Shown: positions 12,088 to 26,982 of the stretch, in pieces
Position numbering within the stretch: the stretch's first letter is position 1
How the letters are laid out: each line of letters starts with the position of its first letter
Origin: Inia geoffrensis
Taxonomy: Eukaryota > Chordata > Mammalia > Artiodactyla > Iniidae
Direction of reading: 5' to 3'
NCBI GenBank assembly: GCA_036417435.1
Contig: CM070904.1
Span: 44,895,908-44,959,907 of the forward strand
DNA length: 64,000 nucleotides
The notes under the pieces: generated by a model
Told to the model about the DNA's origin: nothing
Databases searched by the model: none
What the model saw: only the letters and a program-made list of their open reading frames with translations
Translations under genes and position numbers: made by a program

Positions 12088-12135
12088 GGAAAGTGGCGGG
12101 GCGTGGGGGTGGGGGGGCCGATGGTGGTGGTGGTG
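12088..12135 (+). other. G-rich tract in L1-A 3'UTR
   Basis: Runs 'gggggg', 'gggg', 'ggggg', 'ggggggg' are followed by repeated 'ggt' units. Mammalian L1 3'UTRs typically carry such a guanine-rich polypurine tract able to form G-quadruplexes. It lies between the ORF2 stop and the A-rich end. Confidence 0.8.
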
Positions 12136-12255
12136 CTGTGATATATTGGGAGATTGGGATTGACATGTATACACTAATATGTATAAAATGGATAACTAAT
12201 AAGAACCTGCTGTATAAATAAATTAAATATTAAAAAAGAATATCATTATTAAGAT

Positions 12256-12689
12256 TAAGACAGGCATAACCAGAGTTAGATAGGGAATTTGCTACAAATA
12301 TTAAATGTGTCATTCATTCATTCATAAATTTATTGTGAATATAGCATGGGATTATTAAAGCAACTGATGCAGAAAAAAATTAACAATATCATTAGTTTAG
12401 TATATATATAGGAACTATTTACTGCACTGTTCTAAAAAAATTAAGTCTATTAAAAAAAGTGAGGTGTCTGTAAAACAGAGTTTTAAATGGATAGAAGATA
12501 TCAGATGAGTAAAGATAGGTGCAAGGCTTTCTGGTATGAACAAATATATCCAGAAAGAAGAAATGTATCTATTCACAGCAGAGAGGGAGAATGTCTACTA
12601 AGAGAAAAAACAAGTAGGTTGATATGACTCAAGTTTCATGCATAGCAATGCACATCTGTAATCTTAGTTTTCTCACTTTGGCCTCAAAA
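12256..12689. other. No feature recognised
   Basis: AT-rich DNA right of L1-A; the pre-insertion repeat at 6613 cannot be traced convincingly past the TSD. Confidence 0.45.
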
Positions 12690-12850
12690 ATCTGTTATTT
12701 TCCTGGCTTTACTACAAATAAGTACATTTTTGGGCAAGTCATTTGTTCTCTCTGAGATCCTGACTCCTGTGTGATTACCTGTGAAACAAGGGTAACAATG
12801 TCTGTCTTGAAGGGCTGCTACAAGAATCAGATCTCTTCTATAGAATGCAG
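12690..12850 (+). mobile_element. MIR SINE fragment
   Basis: 'gggcaagtcatttgttctct', then 'acctgtgaaacaagggtaac' and 'ttgaagggctgctacaagaa', follow the MIR core and 3' half. Confidence 0.55.
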
Positions 12851-13334
12851 CCTAGCTTTTGGATATCTGATGGAGTGCACAGAATAGATACCACGCATAC
12901 ATTGAAACTGTGCTGCTCAGAGCAATGAAAATGTATCTTGGTAATTACTTTTATACATTTAAATTACTGACATCAATACATGACATTTTTTTCTAGCATG
13001 AAATTGTACTTCAATTTAGATTAGTATATTCTTTAAATACCCCAGTGTCCAAACTCCAGAATACAGTTCAGTTAAAAAGGGGGAAAACACATTTTTCTAA
13101 AAAATTGAGTTTCTTGTCCTCCCCATGATTAAACATTGATCTGAGAACTTAACTATGGAAAAATAATACAAAATGTAGAAAATTTATATTTAGTAATAGG
13201 TATGTTCACGTTATTTAAGATAGCAAAATTTTAATGATTAGCATCTATCTTTAATAATAGGTAAATGGTGAAGCATTTTATATATATATACACATGTGTA
13301 TATTTGTAGGTGTGTATATATTGGAGCCATGATT
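12851..13334. other. AT-rich unique DNA with a short palindrome
   Basis: No repeat family recognised. An alternating TA/TG patch at 13279-13320 contains the palindrome listed at 13286. Confidence 0.5.
13286..13303. repeat. 18-bp perfect palindrome in TA-rich patch
   Basis: 'atatacacatgtgtatat' equals its own reverse complement. It lies in a simple TA/TG alternation, so chance or slippage is the likely origin. Confidence 0.7.
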
Positions 13335-13350
13335 TAAAATATATGCAGCA

Positions 13351-13554
13351 GGGACTTCCCTGGTGGCGCAATGGATAGGACTCCGTGCTCTCAATCCAGG
13401 GGGCCCAGGTTCAATCTCTGGTCAGAGAACTGGATCCCACATGCATGCTGCAATGAGGAATTCACATGCCCCAGCTAAGGAGCCTGACTGCCACAACTAA
13501 GACCCGGCGCAACCAAATAAATTTTTTTTTAAAGGCTGTAAAAAGATAAAAAAA
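13351..13554 (+). mobile_element. CHR-family SINE
   Basis: Opens 'gggacttccctggtggcgca' and has the B-box-like 'ggttcaatctc'. Its second half ('gccacaactaagacccggcg', then 'aaccaaataaat') differs from the 9375/14653/39582/63122 copies, so it is a different CHR subtype. Flanked by a 16-bp perfect TSD, 'taaaatatatgcagca' (13335-13350 and 13555-13570). Confidence 0.93.
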
Positions 13555-13570
13555 TAAAATATATGCAGCA

Positions 13571-14637
13571 ATTTGAAAAATATCTTTAAGTTAAAATTTA
13601 AAGATGACATGAAATTGTTATATATAACCAAACTCTCAAGTTATGGCTATATTTAAAAGTGCATAGGAAAGAAGACTAGATGGGCAAAGACCAAACAAGA
13701 TATTAAAAATTATGGGATTAGAAATGACTTAAACATTCTTTCATTTTCCAATATTTTTCCTATGTGGGTATACTGCTCTTATGATTTAAAAATTCAAGTT
13801 CTTAAACTACATAATATATATTAAATGATCACAGAATTCTGATTCCAACTTTTAAGAGTTAGGAAAAATTTACTCTGAGTTAGTATTAACAGACATATTC
13901 TGCATTAAGAAAAATCAAAATAAAATTTTAAACAAACTCAGTAAAATGTTCTAATTTTATAAAAGAACTTATAAAATATATTAAATAACTAGGTTGATAT
14001 GAAATCTAAAACAAATTGATTTTCCAGAATGATGATGCACTATATTTTTTAGAAATATAATCCAGTTAAATTAGATCATTCATATTTTTCATAATTTTTC
14101 TTTGTCCTGTGAGGCTTCTTAATTATTTAAACTTAAACTGCATTTATTAAATAAATTGGGCCAATAAATTTTGTTATTTACTTGTTATTTATGTAAAAAT
14201 TAATTTAAAAAAATAAGCTGTATTTAAGTGGTTTTCACAGTTTTCTGTTGGCTTTAGTAATTTTATAGTTTTGAAAGTGGCTAATACTTATTAGTATGAC
14301 ATCCACCTTCAAGGATCTTTGTTCGATATTTCTATACTGAACATTGTGCTACTATAAAGTGATATTTCTCTCAGAGGGTGCTAAGATCTTTCAATTTCAT
14401 AGTCAATATTTATCATATATACATACTGATGCATTTTGCCAAGCATCTTACTTTGGTGATGTTCCCTTAATTATAATGAATGCAATTCCCATTCCATCTC
14501 ATTTTAAACTGGTATATCTTCTTTAGATTACTCTGAATATATAAAATTTGGCTTGGGTTTTATCCCACAATTTAGGGAAGAAAAAAAAAAAAAACTGGCA
14601 GTGGTCTAAACTAATTTTATTGGAATCAGTAGCAGTC
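13571..14637. other. AT-rich non-coding DNA
   Basis: No repeat or gene recognised. The 60-codon plus-strand frame at 14344-14526 has no supporting feature. A run of 15 A lies at about 14580-14594. Confidence 0.5.
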
Positions 14638-14652
14638 AATAGGGCAATTGCT

Positions 14653-14883
14653 GGGACTTCCCTGGTGGCGCAGTGGTTGAGAGTCCCCCTGCCGACGTAG
14701 GGGGCACGGGTTCGTGCCCGGGTCTGGGAAGATCCCACATGCAGCGGAGCGGCTGTGCCCGTGAGCCATGGCCGCTGAGCCTGCGCGTCCTGGAGCCTGT
14801 TGCTCCGCAACGGGAGAGGCCACAACAGTGAGAGGCCCACTTACCACAAAAAAAACAAATAAACAAAAACAAAAACAAAACCA
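14653..14883 (+). mobile_element. CHR-family SINE, long whale type
   Basis: Head 'gggacttccctggtggcgca', B-box-like 'ggttcgtgccc', body ending 'gagaggcccacttaccac', then an (AAAC)n-like tail. Perfect 15-bp TSD 'aatagggcaattgct' at 14638-14652 and 14884-14898. Minus-strand open frames of 94-105 codons across it are antisense artefacts. Confidence 0.95.
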
Positions 14884-14898
14884 AATAGGGCAATTGCT

Positions 14899-15418
14899 TA
14901 CTGTCTCCATGACATCTCTTTAGCATTTGATTCCTCTGATCACTAACTTCACCTTGATCTGTTGAAATGAGGAATGAGATTCAGTAGGACAGTGGTAAAT
15001 TAGCTTTTAATTTATCTTTATAGGAAAGCAATTTCTAGATGTCTTTTTCCTGAGCCATCTCCTGTCAAGAGGGAACTGACAAACAACTACCCCCAACTTT
15101 ACTGTGAGGGAAGGGGAAAAAAAAAAAAAAGAAACAGCAAATAAAACCAGTGGGGCATCTGGCCTCTAATTCCTGCCAAGCTTAATTTTCTGTTGTTGAC
15201 TTCAAAAGACTTCTTTCAAAGTACAGCTTTCTAGTAGCACCTTAATGAATTGAATTCCTCCATCAGAACTCATTACCTGCGTCTGTGTTCTTGGTTGATT
15301 TCTACCTTAGATACAAAGGTTAACTGTACTGTAGTAGCCATGGACATTTTGACTAAGGAATACCTTTAAGTTTTCAACAACTATAATAAAAAACAAATAT
15401 AAGGTAGTCATTATTTTG
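14899..15418. other. No feature recognised
   Basis: Unique-looking sequence with an A-run near 15118-15130 and no repeat landmarks. Confidence 0.45.
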
Positions 15419-15420
15419 TA

Positions 15421-15790
15421 TAGTCATCCCTCAGTATCCACAGCAGGGGTGGAGGGACTGGTTCCAGGACATCCCTTGGATACAAAAATCTGCAGATGCT
15501 CAAATCCCTTATATTAGATAGCAAAGTATTTGCATATAACCTATGCACAGTCTCCTGTATACTTTAAATTATCTCTAGATTGCTTATAGCACCTAATGGA
15601 ATGTAAATGCTATGTAAATAGCTTTAAATATTAATACAATGTAAGTGCTATATAAGTATTTGTTCCTGCATGGCAAATTCAAGTTTTGTTTTTTGGAACT
15701 TCCTGGATTTTTGTTTTTTCCCCAAGTATTCTCAATCTTCAGTTGGTTGAATCCATGGATGCAGAATCTATGAATACACAGGGCCAACTG
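15421..15790 (+). mobile_element. MER2 (Tigger-type mariner MITE), near complete
   Basis: The left terminus 'tagtcatccctcagtatcc' and right terminus 'acacagggccaactg' are inverted-repeat ends of MER2. Inside, 'tttgcatataacctatgcac', 'atactttaaattatctctag' and 'atgtaaatgctatgtaaata' follow its consensus. The element is bounded on both sides by TA (15419-15420 and 15791-15792), the expected target duplication. Non-autonomous, no transposase. The 88-codon minus-strand frame at 15593-15859 lies mostly within it. Confidence 0.9.
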
Positions 15791-16059
15791 TACCAGATTC
15801 TCTTCAAAGTTAAGTATGAAGGAGAATGACTTGGCCTTTAGAAGCTCACCTAAAGTCATAAAAGGTCATGGAATATTTCAAAAATTTTAAATTGGATAGA
15901 GATTGAAGGGACTTTAATGATAAGGAGAGCCCAAGAAATGTGAAGTATACCATAGTCATTCTGTAAATTAGTGGAAAAAAAAGGACATACCAAACTTCAT
16001 TTAATACATAACTCATGTTGGACTGACTTATCCAATAGTTGCTTTCTTTCTAAAAATAG

Positions 16060-16290
16060 TAATATCCAACATTTAATGAACACTTTCTACGGGTAGGTCA
16101 AAATGCTCTATAAATAGTGAAATTGTAGTCTTCACAACAACCGTAAGAGATAAGAATTTTCATTACCCACCTTTTATATATGAAGAAATTTAGGCACATA
16201 AAGATTAAGTGACTTATCTAAGTCACAGAGATACTTTGTGGTAGAGCTGGTATTAAGGAGGCAGCCTAATCTAGCATCCAACATTCTCAT
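16060..16290 (-). mobile_element. MIR SINE, reverse orientation
   Basis: Reverse-complement MIR landmarks in order: 'atgctctataaatagtgaaa', 'gtcttcacaacaaccgtaag', 'atgaagaaatttaggcacat', 'gattaagtgacttatctaag' and 'ggtagagctggtattaagg'. Confidence 0.75.
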
Positions 16291-16374
16291 GTACTATTCA
16301 GTAACTACCTGCAGAGTTTAAACTCAGTTATTTAAATCACTAGAACGTTAGGTACTTGACAAAGGTTTTGTTTT

Positions 16375-16460
16375 ATTTTGTTCACTGCTGGTTATCTACT
16401 CAATGCCCAAAATACAGATTATAATAGATGCTCAACACATGCTTGCTTATTTAATTGACA
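16375..16460 (+). mobile_element. L2 3' terminus fragment
   Basis: 'actcaatgcccaaaatacag' then 'atagatgctcaacacatgct' resembles the end of L2 (cagtgcctggcacatagtagg ... tgctcaataaatg). Confidence 0.45.
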
Positions 16461-16649
16461 TGACTATATGTAAAATAGCATTAAGTATGTGCTGTTGAAA
16501 TTCTTCATAATTCTTTGTTTCAGGGGAGTACTGGAAACAATTACTTTTTTAAGAAAAAAAAAAAAATAAAGATCAACTATCTCTTAAGCACAACATGAAA
16601 ACAGCTTATGGTCAACATTACTGACTCTGATTTGATTTAGCTAAGGCAG

Positions 16650-16960
16650 GCTATTAAATATCAGTTCAAATGTCCCTTTCACAACAAGGCCTTCCATGAG
16701 TCCTGTGCCTATATTACGTCCTGATATTTTTGCGTCATAAAATGCTATACTTTCCTTTATCTATTTTATAAATTGTTTTAATTATATGGTGATTTATATG
16801 ACTATAATTTAATATTTACTCCCTAAAAAATTTCATAAAGACAGAGGCCATATCTCTTTTCTTCACTGACTTTCAGCACACAGTAAAGAATCTGTTAACA
16901 GAGTAGTTATTAAATTAATAGCTCTTGAATAAGTGAATGACCAGAAATAAATGACTATAT
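16650..16960 (+). mobile_element. L2 LINE 3' region
   Basis: 'tcagttcaaatgtccctttc', 'aaggccttccatgagtcctg', 'aaagacagaggccatatctc' and 'cagcacacagtaaagaatct' give the order of the L2 3' region. Only the non-coding end and the last part of the ORF region are recognisable. Confidence 0.7.
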
Positions 16961-16999
16961 GAGCATTTGGAGTTGCATAGTAAAGAATTTGGCCTTGTC

Positions 17000-17520
17000 T
17001 AAAGGAAGGTCTCACCTTTACTCTTGCCTTCTGCGAGGAAATCTGTCATATCTGATAGGAGTGTCTGTTTATAGCAGGGGATAGCCCCTCCAGAAAGACT
17101 AATTATGTGATTTAGGGTGAGGCTTTGGATCTTGTGGTATCAGTTGACCCAGAGATTGAGTTCAACCATGTACACAATCAATAAATCAGTCAACCAGGAC
17201 ATGAAATGAAGACTCAACAAGAATTCTGGACACTAAGCTGAGGTGAGCTTTCCTGGTTGACAATATTCTCGCACACTGATGCTAGGAGGGCTAACCTCAC
17301 AGCGGAGGATAATGGAAGCTTCACATCTGGAATCTTCCCAGACTCTGCCCTTTGAATCTCTTCCTTTGTCTGATTTTAGTCTAAAGCCTTTCCCTGTAAT
17401 ATGTTGCAACTGTGAGTATAATAGCTTTCAGTGGGTTTTGTGAATCCTTATCATGAGTTATTGAAATGGACAGTGGTTTTGGTAACCCCTCAAATTTGTA
17501 GTTAGTGTCAGGAGTGAGAG
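17000..17520 (+). mobile_element. ERVL-class solitary LTR remnant
   Basis: 'gaattctggacactaagctg', 'ggtgagctttcctggttgac', 'ccagactctgccctttgaat', 'tgtctgattttagtctaaag', 'gtaatatgttgcaactgtga' and 'gtgggttttgtgaatcctta' follow an ERVL-type LTR, with the polyadenylation region in the middle ('gtaata' for 'gtaataaa'). No internal retroviral coding region is attached, so it is a solitary LTR or LTR fragment. Subfamily not certain (LTR16/LTR33-like). Confidence 0.55.
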
Positions 17521-17629
17521 TGGTGTTATGGACGATTGTGCCCTCAACCTTCACAGCTTGGCTAACAGTGGGTAGGAGGCTAAATGATTCCTGTAGTGCA
17601 ATGGTCAGAGCAGATAGTATTACATTCTT

Positions 17630-17790
17630 ATGGTGTGATATAGGCTTCTGACAAATATGTGTTCTAATTTTGCAAAGTCATTTAACCTCTAGGGTTTCAA
17701 TCTCACTATCTATAATTTTTAAATAACACTATAGTACCTCATAAGGTTATCTTATAGAATACATATCAAGGAATGACTGAATGTCCTAAT
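17630..17790 (+). mobile_element. MIR SINE fragment
   Basis: 'aagtcatttaacctctaggg', 'ttcaatctcactatctataa' and 'agtacctcataaggttatct' follow the MIR 3' half. Confidence 0.55.
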
Positions 17791-19104
17791 TATAGAATAT
17801 CTAGGTACCCTATAATAGAAAATACAGTAATACTGTTTATTTTAATGTGTTGCCCTCTCTAAGAACTGGTACTTGAAATTTAATGATCATATTCATTTCT
17901 ACATAGCTCTGTAATTTAGACAGTCCCTTCTGTGGTCAGAGTAAATTACCATTTAGTTATGAATATAGTCAATTTAAACAGTTGCAGAATCATAGGTCAC
18001 TGAAATTCCATTCATATCCCCCCCCCCCAGAAATGATTATATGTAGACTATCTCAGAATAGAATGAATCCTATTTTTAAATATTTCCCAATAAATAAAAT
18101 TCTAAAACTTATCCCCAAAAAACCCATTCTATAATTAATCAGTCTTTAGCATCCCTGTGTGTTACCTCATGAGTAAAATGAAAATAGTAATAATAATACT
18201 TATATGGTTTAATTAGAATGTTTAGCTGTTGGGACCAAGATTTTAACATTTTCAGAGGCTCACAGGTAATTCTAGGAGGCAGTATAGCTTTGGAATATGT
18301 CCCAATACCAACCCAAATACTAAGAGAATCCCCAGGTCATTTGAGCAAATTCATACAAATTAAAAAGTTTTTTCCCTTGACTTTTAATCAATTAGTGACA
18401 TTTTGGGCTGGAAGCCAGAGCTGAATAGAGGAAACCACCTCTCTGGAAGCACTCATTGTATGAAATGGAATTATAACTAAGCTGAAACTAATCACTAATA
18501 TTATATGATACCTAAAATAAGATCACTCTCCTGAAAGGAAGCCTTCATAAAAATGAGTCAGAGAGTAAAATTTTTTCAATGTTTGTTTTTCTCCAAGTGA
18601 AAGAAGAGGCTGGGAATCATCGGTGTAAAGGGGAGATAGATGTTGTGGAGGAGGAGGTTTTTATATAGCTTGGGAGAATTATCCCTCAAAATTTTCCATC
18701 TACCTTACCTATTATTCCACATTCACTCGGGTAACTTTATTATCACTTACTTGACTTCCCAGGGACTCTTAACATTCGTCAAATAATGCCAGTACACATT
18801 AGTATTCTGAACACTGAAAATATGTATTTTATGTAAATTACAAACTGGATTCTGGTTTTATATGTTGATCCCTTAACAAGTTAGGCTTATAATAAAAGAA
18901 TCAAATTTATGTTATTATAAACTTGAGGGCTACGCCCAGAGCCACATTGATGTCAAGGTGCTACAATGTTGCTCAGTGAAGCCCAGTATGGGAAACCAGC
19001 CCAAGCTTCCAAAGCATATCTAGATAACATCTCAGTAAGGACCAACTGGCTGAAATCTAATTCTGTTCTATAGTATATAGAGTGTCTCAATATGTTTCCA
19101 AGTG
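17791..19104. other. Mostly unique non-coding DNA
   Basis: Contains a C11 homopolymer at 18018-18028 and a possible MIR scrap at about 18150-18210 ('gagtaaaatgaaaatagtaa'). The 68-codon frame at 18218-18424 has no supporting feature. Confidence 0.45.
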
Positions 19105-19235
19105 TATATAAGATCTCTATGAGACGTACTTTATTATTCTCAGTTTCCAAATAGAAAAGCTGAGACCTACAGAAATTAAATGACTTGTCACCACCAGAAA
19201 AACAGTGGCCAGTTTGGTTCTAGAATAACTCACTT
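19105..19235 (-). mobile_element. MIR SINE fragment, reverse orientation
   Basis: 'ttattattctcagtttccaa', 'aaaagctgagacctacagaa', 'attaaatgacttgtcacc' and 'ggccagtttggttctagaa' are the reverse complement of the MIR core. Confidence 0.55.
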
Positions 19236-21599
19236 CTTGAACAGTGCTGTTGCCCCAGGAGTATGTTACTGGTTATCCATCACATACATACATGTCCTTA
19301 GGTGTCTGACTGTTTCAATGTATTTCATACTTTGCAGACGTGTGAGTAGCCTGCGGCACTTTCACAGACATCGTACACCATTCAGTGGCTTAATCATTAG
19401 GCCTCTGGAGAGTCATAAATCAGTAGCCTAGGAGAACAGACCACTATTGGGCAAAGAATTATTAAAATTCTTACTTACTTGAAGTTTGATATATTTGGGG
19501 GGATTAGTTACTTAGTTTGTGCTAATTCACTTAGCTAAATATAAAGGGGAAAGACAGCTATGACAATAATAAAACAAAACCAAAAAAATCACACAAATCA
19601 ACAAAACAAAAATAAGCAGGACAATATTTCTGGAGAAAATTCAAAACAATTTGAAAATACAGGTGTGAACAACTCCTAGGGAAATTTAAGTCTAGCATTC
19701 TCTTACAGGTGGGAGAGAAAATAGTGTCTGACAATTACAGCTTTGCCATCGTTTTAAATAGTCGCTATTTGAAATACAATAAATACATATAAATAACAGC
19801 AAAGTGAAAGGTTAGACATTTCAACTCACAAAACTTAATTTACTCATAAATAGAAATGCAGTTAGAACTTTCGGTAAAGTGTACAAAATCGGTAGGTGAC
19901 CCGAACTATTTTATTTCCTCGTCTCCCCACCAACAAATTACCTTTGCTCTTCAGAGTATGTAACTAATGTCTTCCAGATTGTACCTCTCCTTTTCCAACT
20001 GCTCACTTTGGTCAATGAACATACACAATTTTTAATCAACTATATTGGAAATATAGAGGAACTCTACTGTTACAAGAAAACAATTGTTTTTTTTAATTTC
20101 ATGTTGACCTATACCATTTGTTTCATTTTCTATACCCTCCTTCAAAGCCTTTATAACTAAACCAAAATCTGTGAAATTAAATAACTATATCAAAGTCAAA
20201 CCTATTTGGACTGACTGTATTACTCAGTGATCCCTGATAGACATGATTTAAACACTTCATATAAAGTGGTTTTAGCCCTGCCTGAAAAAGAGTTAATTTA
20301 TTAATTAGGGAAGAATAATTGCAATTCAATCACTGAATTTTCACCACACACTTTTAACTGAAGAAGTAGCAAGACACTGATATAATGAATGCTAAGAATT
20401 AAGTGAATTATCTTTAGATCTCTGGTAACCAAAATGCCACCAACAAATGTTTGCTAAGGACAAACAAGCTTAAATGTGTTCCATCATTACCCCCATACCA
20501 TGATAATTATGGATCTACCTTTTTAAAAACCAATGACTCATAATGGGAATTATGTTTTTGAAAATAGATACTGATACTTCTTAGAACAAATGAGATAGTG
20601 GGAACTTGGTATTTTTTGCTACAAGAACATATTCCTCACTATTTTGATAAACTTTTTATCTGGTGAAGCCCCGTCCTTCTGGAACATGTGTTTTTTCTAT
20701 GTCTCCCCAGTTGGTTCGGAGTAAAAAACTGTGACCCCAGCCTAAGGCACTGAACACAGTAAATGTACCCTCTAGTCACAGTGATTACCTCAGGGATGGG
20801 TACATCACCCTATCAGTCAATAAAATGCAAATAGAAACCACTGCAAAGGACTTGAACCTGAGAAAACTTGAACCTTAACGCTGCTGGGAACTGAGCATAA
20901 AGCCAACTCAGTAGAAATATTTGGAGACAAATTGGTCTTAGAGATATCCTTGAGTCCAAACAGACTTCCAAATTTCCTATAAAGTAAAACAAACACACCT
21001 CTGATTTCTCTTTTATGCTTCGAACAGTTTGAGTTGAGTATTACTGCAAGCAAGTTATTCCTAACTGATAACGCAAGTTTTCAGTGAAGTCATATGTGTA
21101 TCCTGATTCTTCAGCTCCATAAACCATTATGGACCTATATCTATGACAATATCTACTATGACTTTCTTTCATTTTCAATGAGAAAAACATAATGGATTCA
21201 GTGATTTTGCTTCTGTTAATATGTTCAGATCATCTAAGACTGCTTATTACCAATATCAAAACATATTTACTGAGCCTGAAAATCACTTAATTGGGTTAAC
21301 ATGTGTTGTTAATATGACATAAACTTTAAAAAAATGATTTAGCCAAAAAAGTAACCAAATTTTAGATTTATAGAGTACCCTTCCATTATGCCACAGAGCT
21401 TTCAAAATATTCAACATTGAGGACACCAATTTATTTATTACTTTTTAAAAATGACCATTTCAGCATATCTTTCCCTCACACAGATCTGTACACCAATGTG
21501 TTATCAAAGAGTCTTGTTCTCTCACATAAAACTAGGACAAAATTTTTTAATGATTAAATAATGTATGCTGGGAACTTTCATATGTTATATAATTTAACA
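19236..21599. other. Long stretch without recognised genes
   Basis: About 2.4 kb of AT-rich DNA. The part 20650-20990 ('gtgattacctcagggatggg', 'tatcagtcaataaaatgcaa') looks like a worn ancient repeat I cannot name. Open frames of 61-83 codons at 19180-19431 and 20813-21053 lack motifs. Confidence 0.45.
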
Positions 21600-21720
21600 T
21601 TCCCTAAAGGCAATATGACATGCTATAATTCCTATCATCATTTTAAGATATGAAACAATGAAGATCAAAACCAAACAGATGTAAGAACTGGAATTCAAAT
21701 CCAGGTAATCTTTTATTTTC
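21600..21720 (-). mobile_element. Possible MIR fragment, reverse orientation
   Basis: 'cattttaagatatgaaacaa' and 'aactggaattcaaatccagg' resemble the reverse MIR core and tRNA-side end. Short and diverged. Confidence 0.4.
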
Positions 21721-22232
21721 AACTCTTTAGGGATGAAAACAGAATCCTGAACTTTATTTTGTATCGTAACAGAAAATGTGGCATCCATTAAGAAACATTG
21801 GTAAAACCTGCTCAACCTCTTTCAATTCGAAGTCCTCTTCTTAAACTTATTCCAGATTTTTTTTTAAACATCTTTATTGGAGTATAATTGCTTTACAATA
21901 TTGTGTTAGTTTCTGCTGTGTAACAAAGCGAATCAGCTATATGTATACATATATCCCCATATCGCTTCCCCCTTGGGTCTCCCTCCCACCCTCCTTGACC
22001 CACCTTTCTAGGTGGTCACAAAGCACCAAACTGATCTCGCTCATGAGATTCAGCTGCTTCTCACTAGCTAATTATTTTACATTTGGTAGTGTATATATGA
22101 CAACTGCTACTCTCTCACATCGTCCCAGCTTGTGCTTCCCCCTCCCCGTGTCCTCAAGTCCATTCTTTACATCTGCGTCTTTATTCCTGTCCTACGCCTA
22201 GGTACATCAGAACCTCTTTTTTTTTTTTTTTT

Positions 22233-26022
<3,790 letters not shown>

Positions 26023-26080
26023 TTTCTTAATTGTTTTGGGTTTGTTTTTGTAGGTCTTTTCCTCCTCTTGTGTTTCCTGC

Positions 26081-26982
26081 CTAGAGAAGTTCCTTTAGCA
26101 CTTGTTGTAAAGCTGGTTTGGTGGTGCTGAATACTCTTAACTTTTGCTTGTCTGTAAAGGTTTTAATATCTCCATTGGATCTGAATGAGATCCTTGCTGG
26201 GTAGAGTAATCTTGGTTGTAGGTTTTTCCCTTTCATCACTTTAAATATGTCTTGCCACTCCCTTCTGGCTTGCAGAGTTTCTGCTGAAAGATCAGCTGTT
26301 AACCTTTTGGGGATTCCCTTGTATGTTATTTGTAGCTTTTCCCTTGCTGCTTGTAATATTTTTTCTTTGTACTTAATTTTTGATAGTTTGATTAATATGT
26401 GTCTTGGTGTGTTTTTCCTTGGATTTATCCTGTATGGGACTCTCTGTGCTTCCTGGACTTGGGTGGATATTTCCTTTCCCATGTTAGGGAAGTTTTCAAC
26501 TATAATCTCTTCAAATATTTTCTCAGACCCTTTATTCTTCTCTTCTTCTTCTGGGACCCACATAATTTGAATGTTGGTGTGTTTAATGTTGTCCCAGAGG
26601 TCTCTGAGACTGTCCTCAGTTCTTTTCATTCTTTTTTCTTTATTCTGCTCTGCAGTCGTTATTTCCACTATTTTATCTTCCAGGTCACTTATCCTTTCTT
26701 CTGCCTCAGTTATTCTGCTATTGATTCCTTGTAGCGAATTTTTAATTTCATTTATTGTGTTGTTCATCATTGTTTGTCTGCTCTTTAGTTCTTCTAGGTC
26801 CTTGTTTAATATTTCTTGCGTTTTCTCCACTCTGTTTCCAAGACTTTGGATCATCTGTACTATCATTACTATCATCTTTACTATCATTTTTTAGGTAGAC
26901 TACATCTTTCCTCTTCATTTGTTTGGCCTGATGGGTTTTTACCTTGCTTCTTCATCTTCTGCATATTTCTCTGTCTTCCCAT
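26081..26982 (-). pseudogene. L1-B ORF1, one frame break, otherwise long
   Basis: The native start is ATG at 26982 (MGRQRNMQKMKKQGKN), but TGA about 30 codons on stops it, because a short stretch around 26890 (the PEKEF region) is deleted. Downstream a continuous frame of 268 codons (26887-26081) holds the coiled coil (LEELKSRQTMMNNTINEIKN), the RRM region (FEEIIVENFPNMGKEISTQV) and the C-terminal domain (SAETLQARREWQDIFKVMKG), ending LKELL before the stop. It is the best-preserved ORF1 in the window. Family role: RNA chaperone of the L1 RNP. The plus-strand open frames of about 107 codons opposite it are antisense artefacts. Confidence 0.92.

Larger units (their letters stand above)
6947..12243 (+). 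mobile_element. L1-A: LINE-1, nearly complete, most of 5'UTR missing, inactivated
   Basis: The copy has about 95 nt of 5'UTR, ORF1 (7041-7941), a short spacer, ORF2 (8001-12007) and a 3'UTR with a G-rich tract and AT-rich tail. A 12-bp TSD with one mismatch (cattatcaagat 6935-6946 / cattattaagat 12244-12255) sets both ends. Without the SINE and its duplicated target the element is about 5.06 kb, so reverse transcription stopped soon after copying ORF1. Both ORFs carry frameshifts and stops. The 3'UTR belongs to the same younger type as L1-B and L1-I. Confidence 0.95.
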
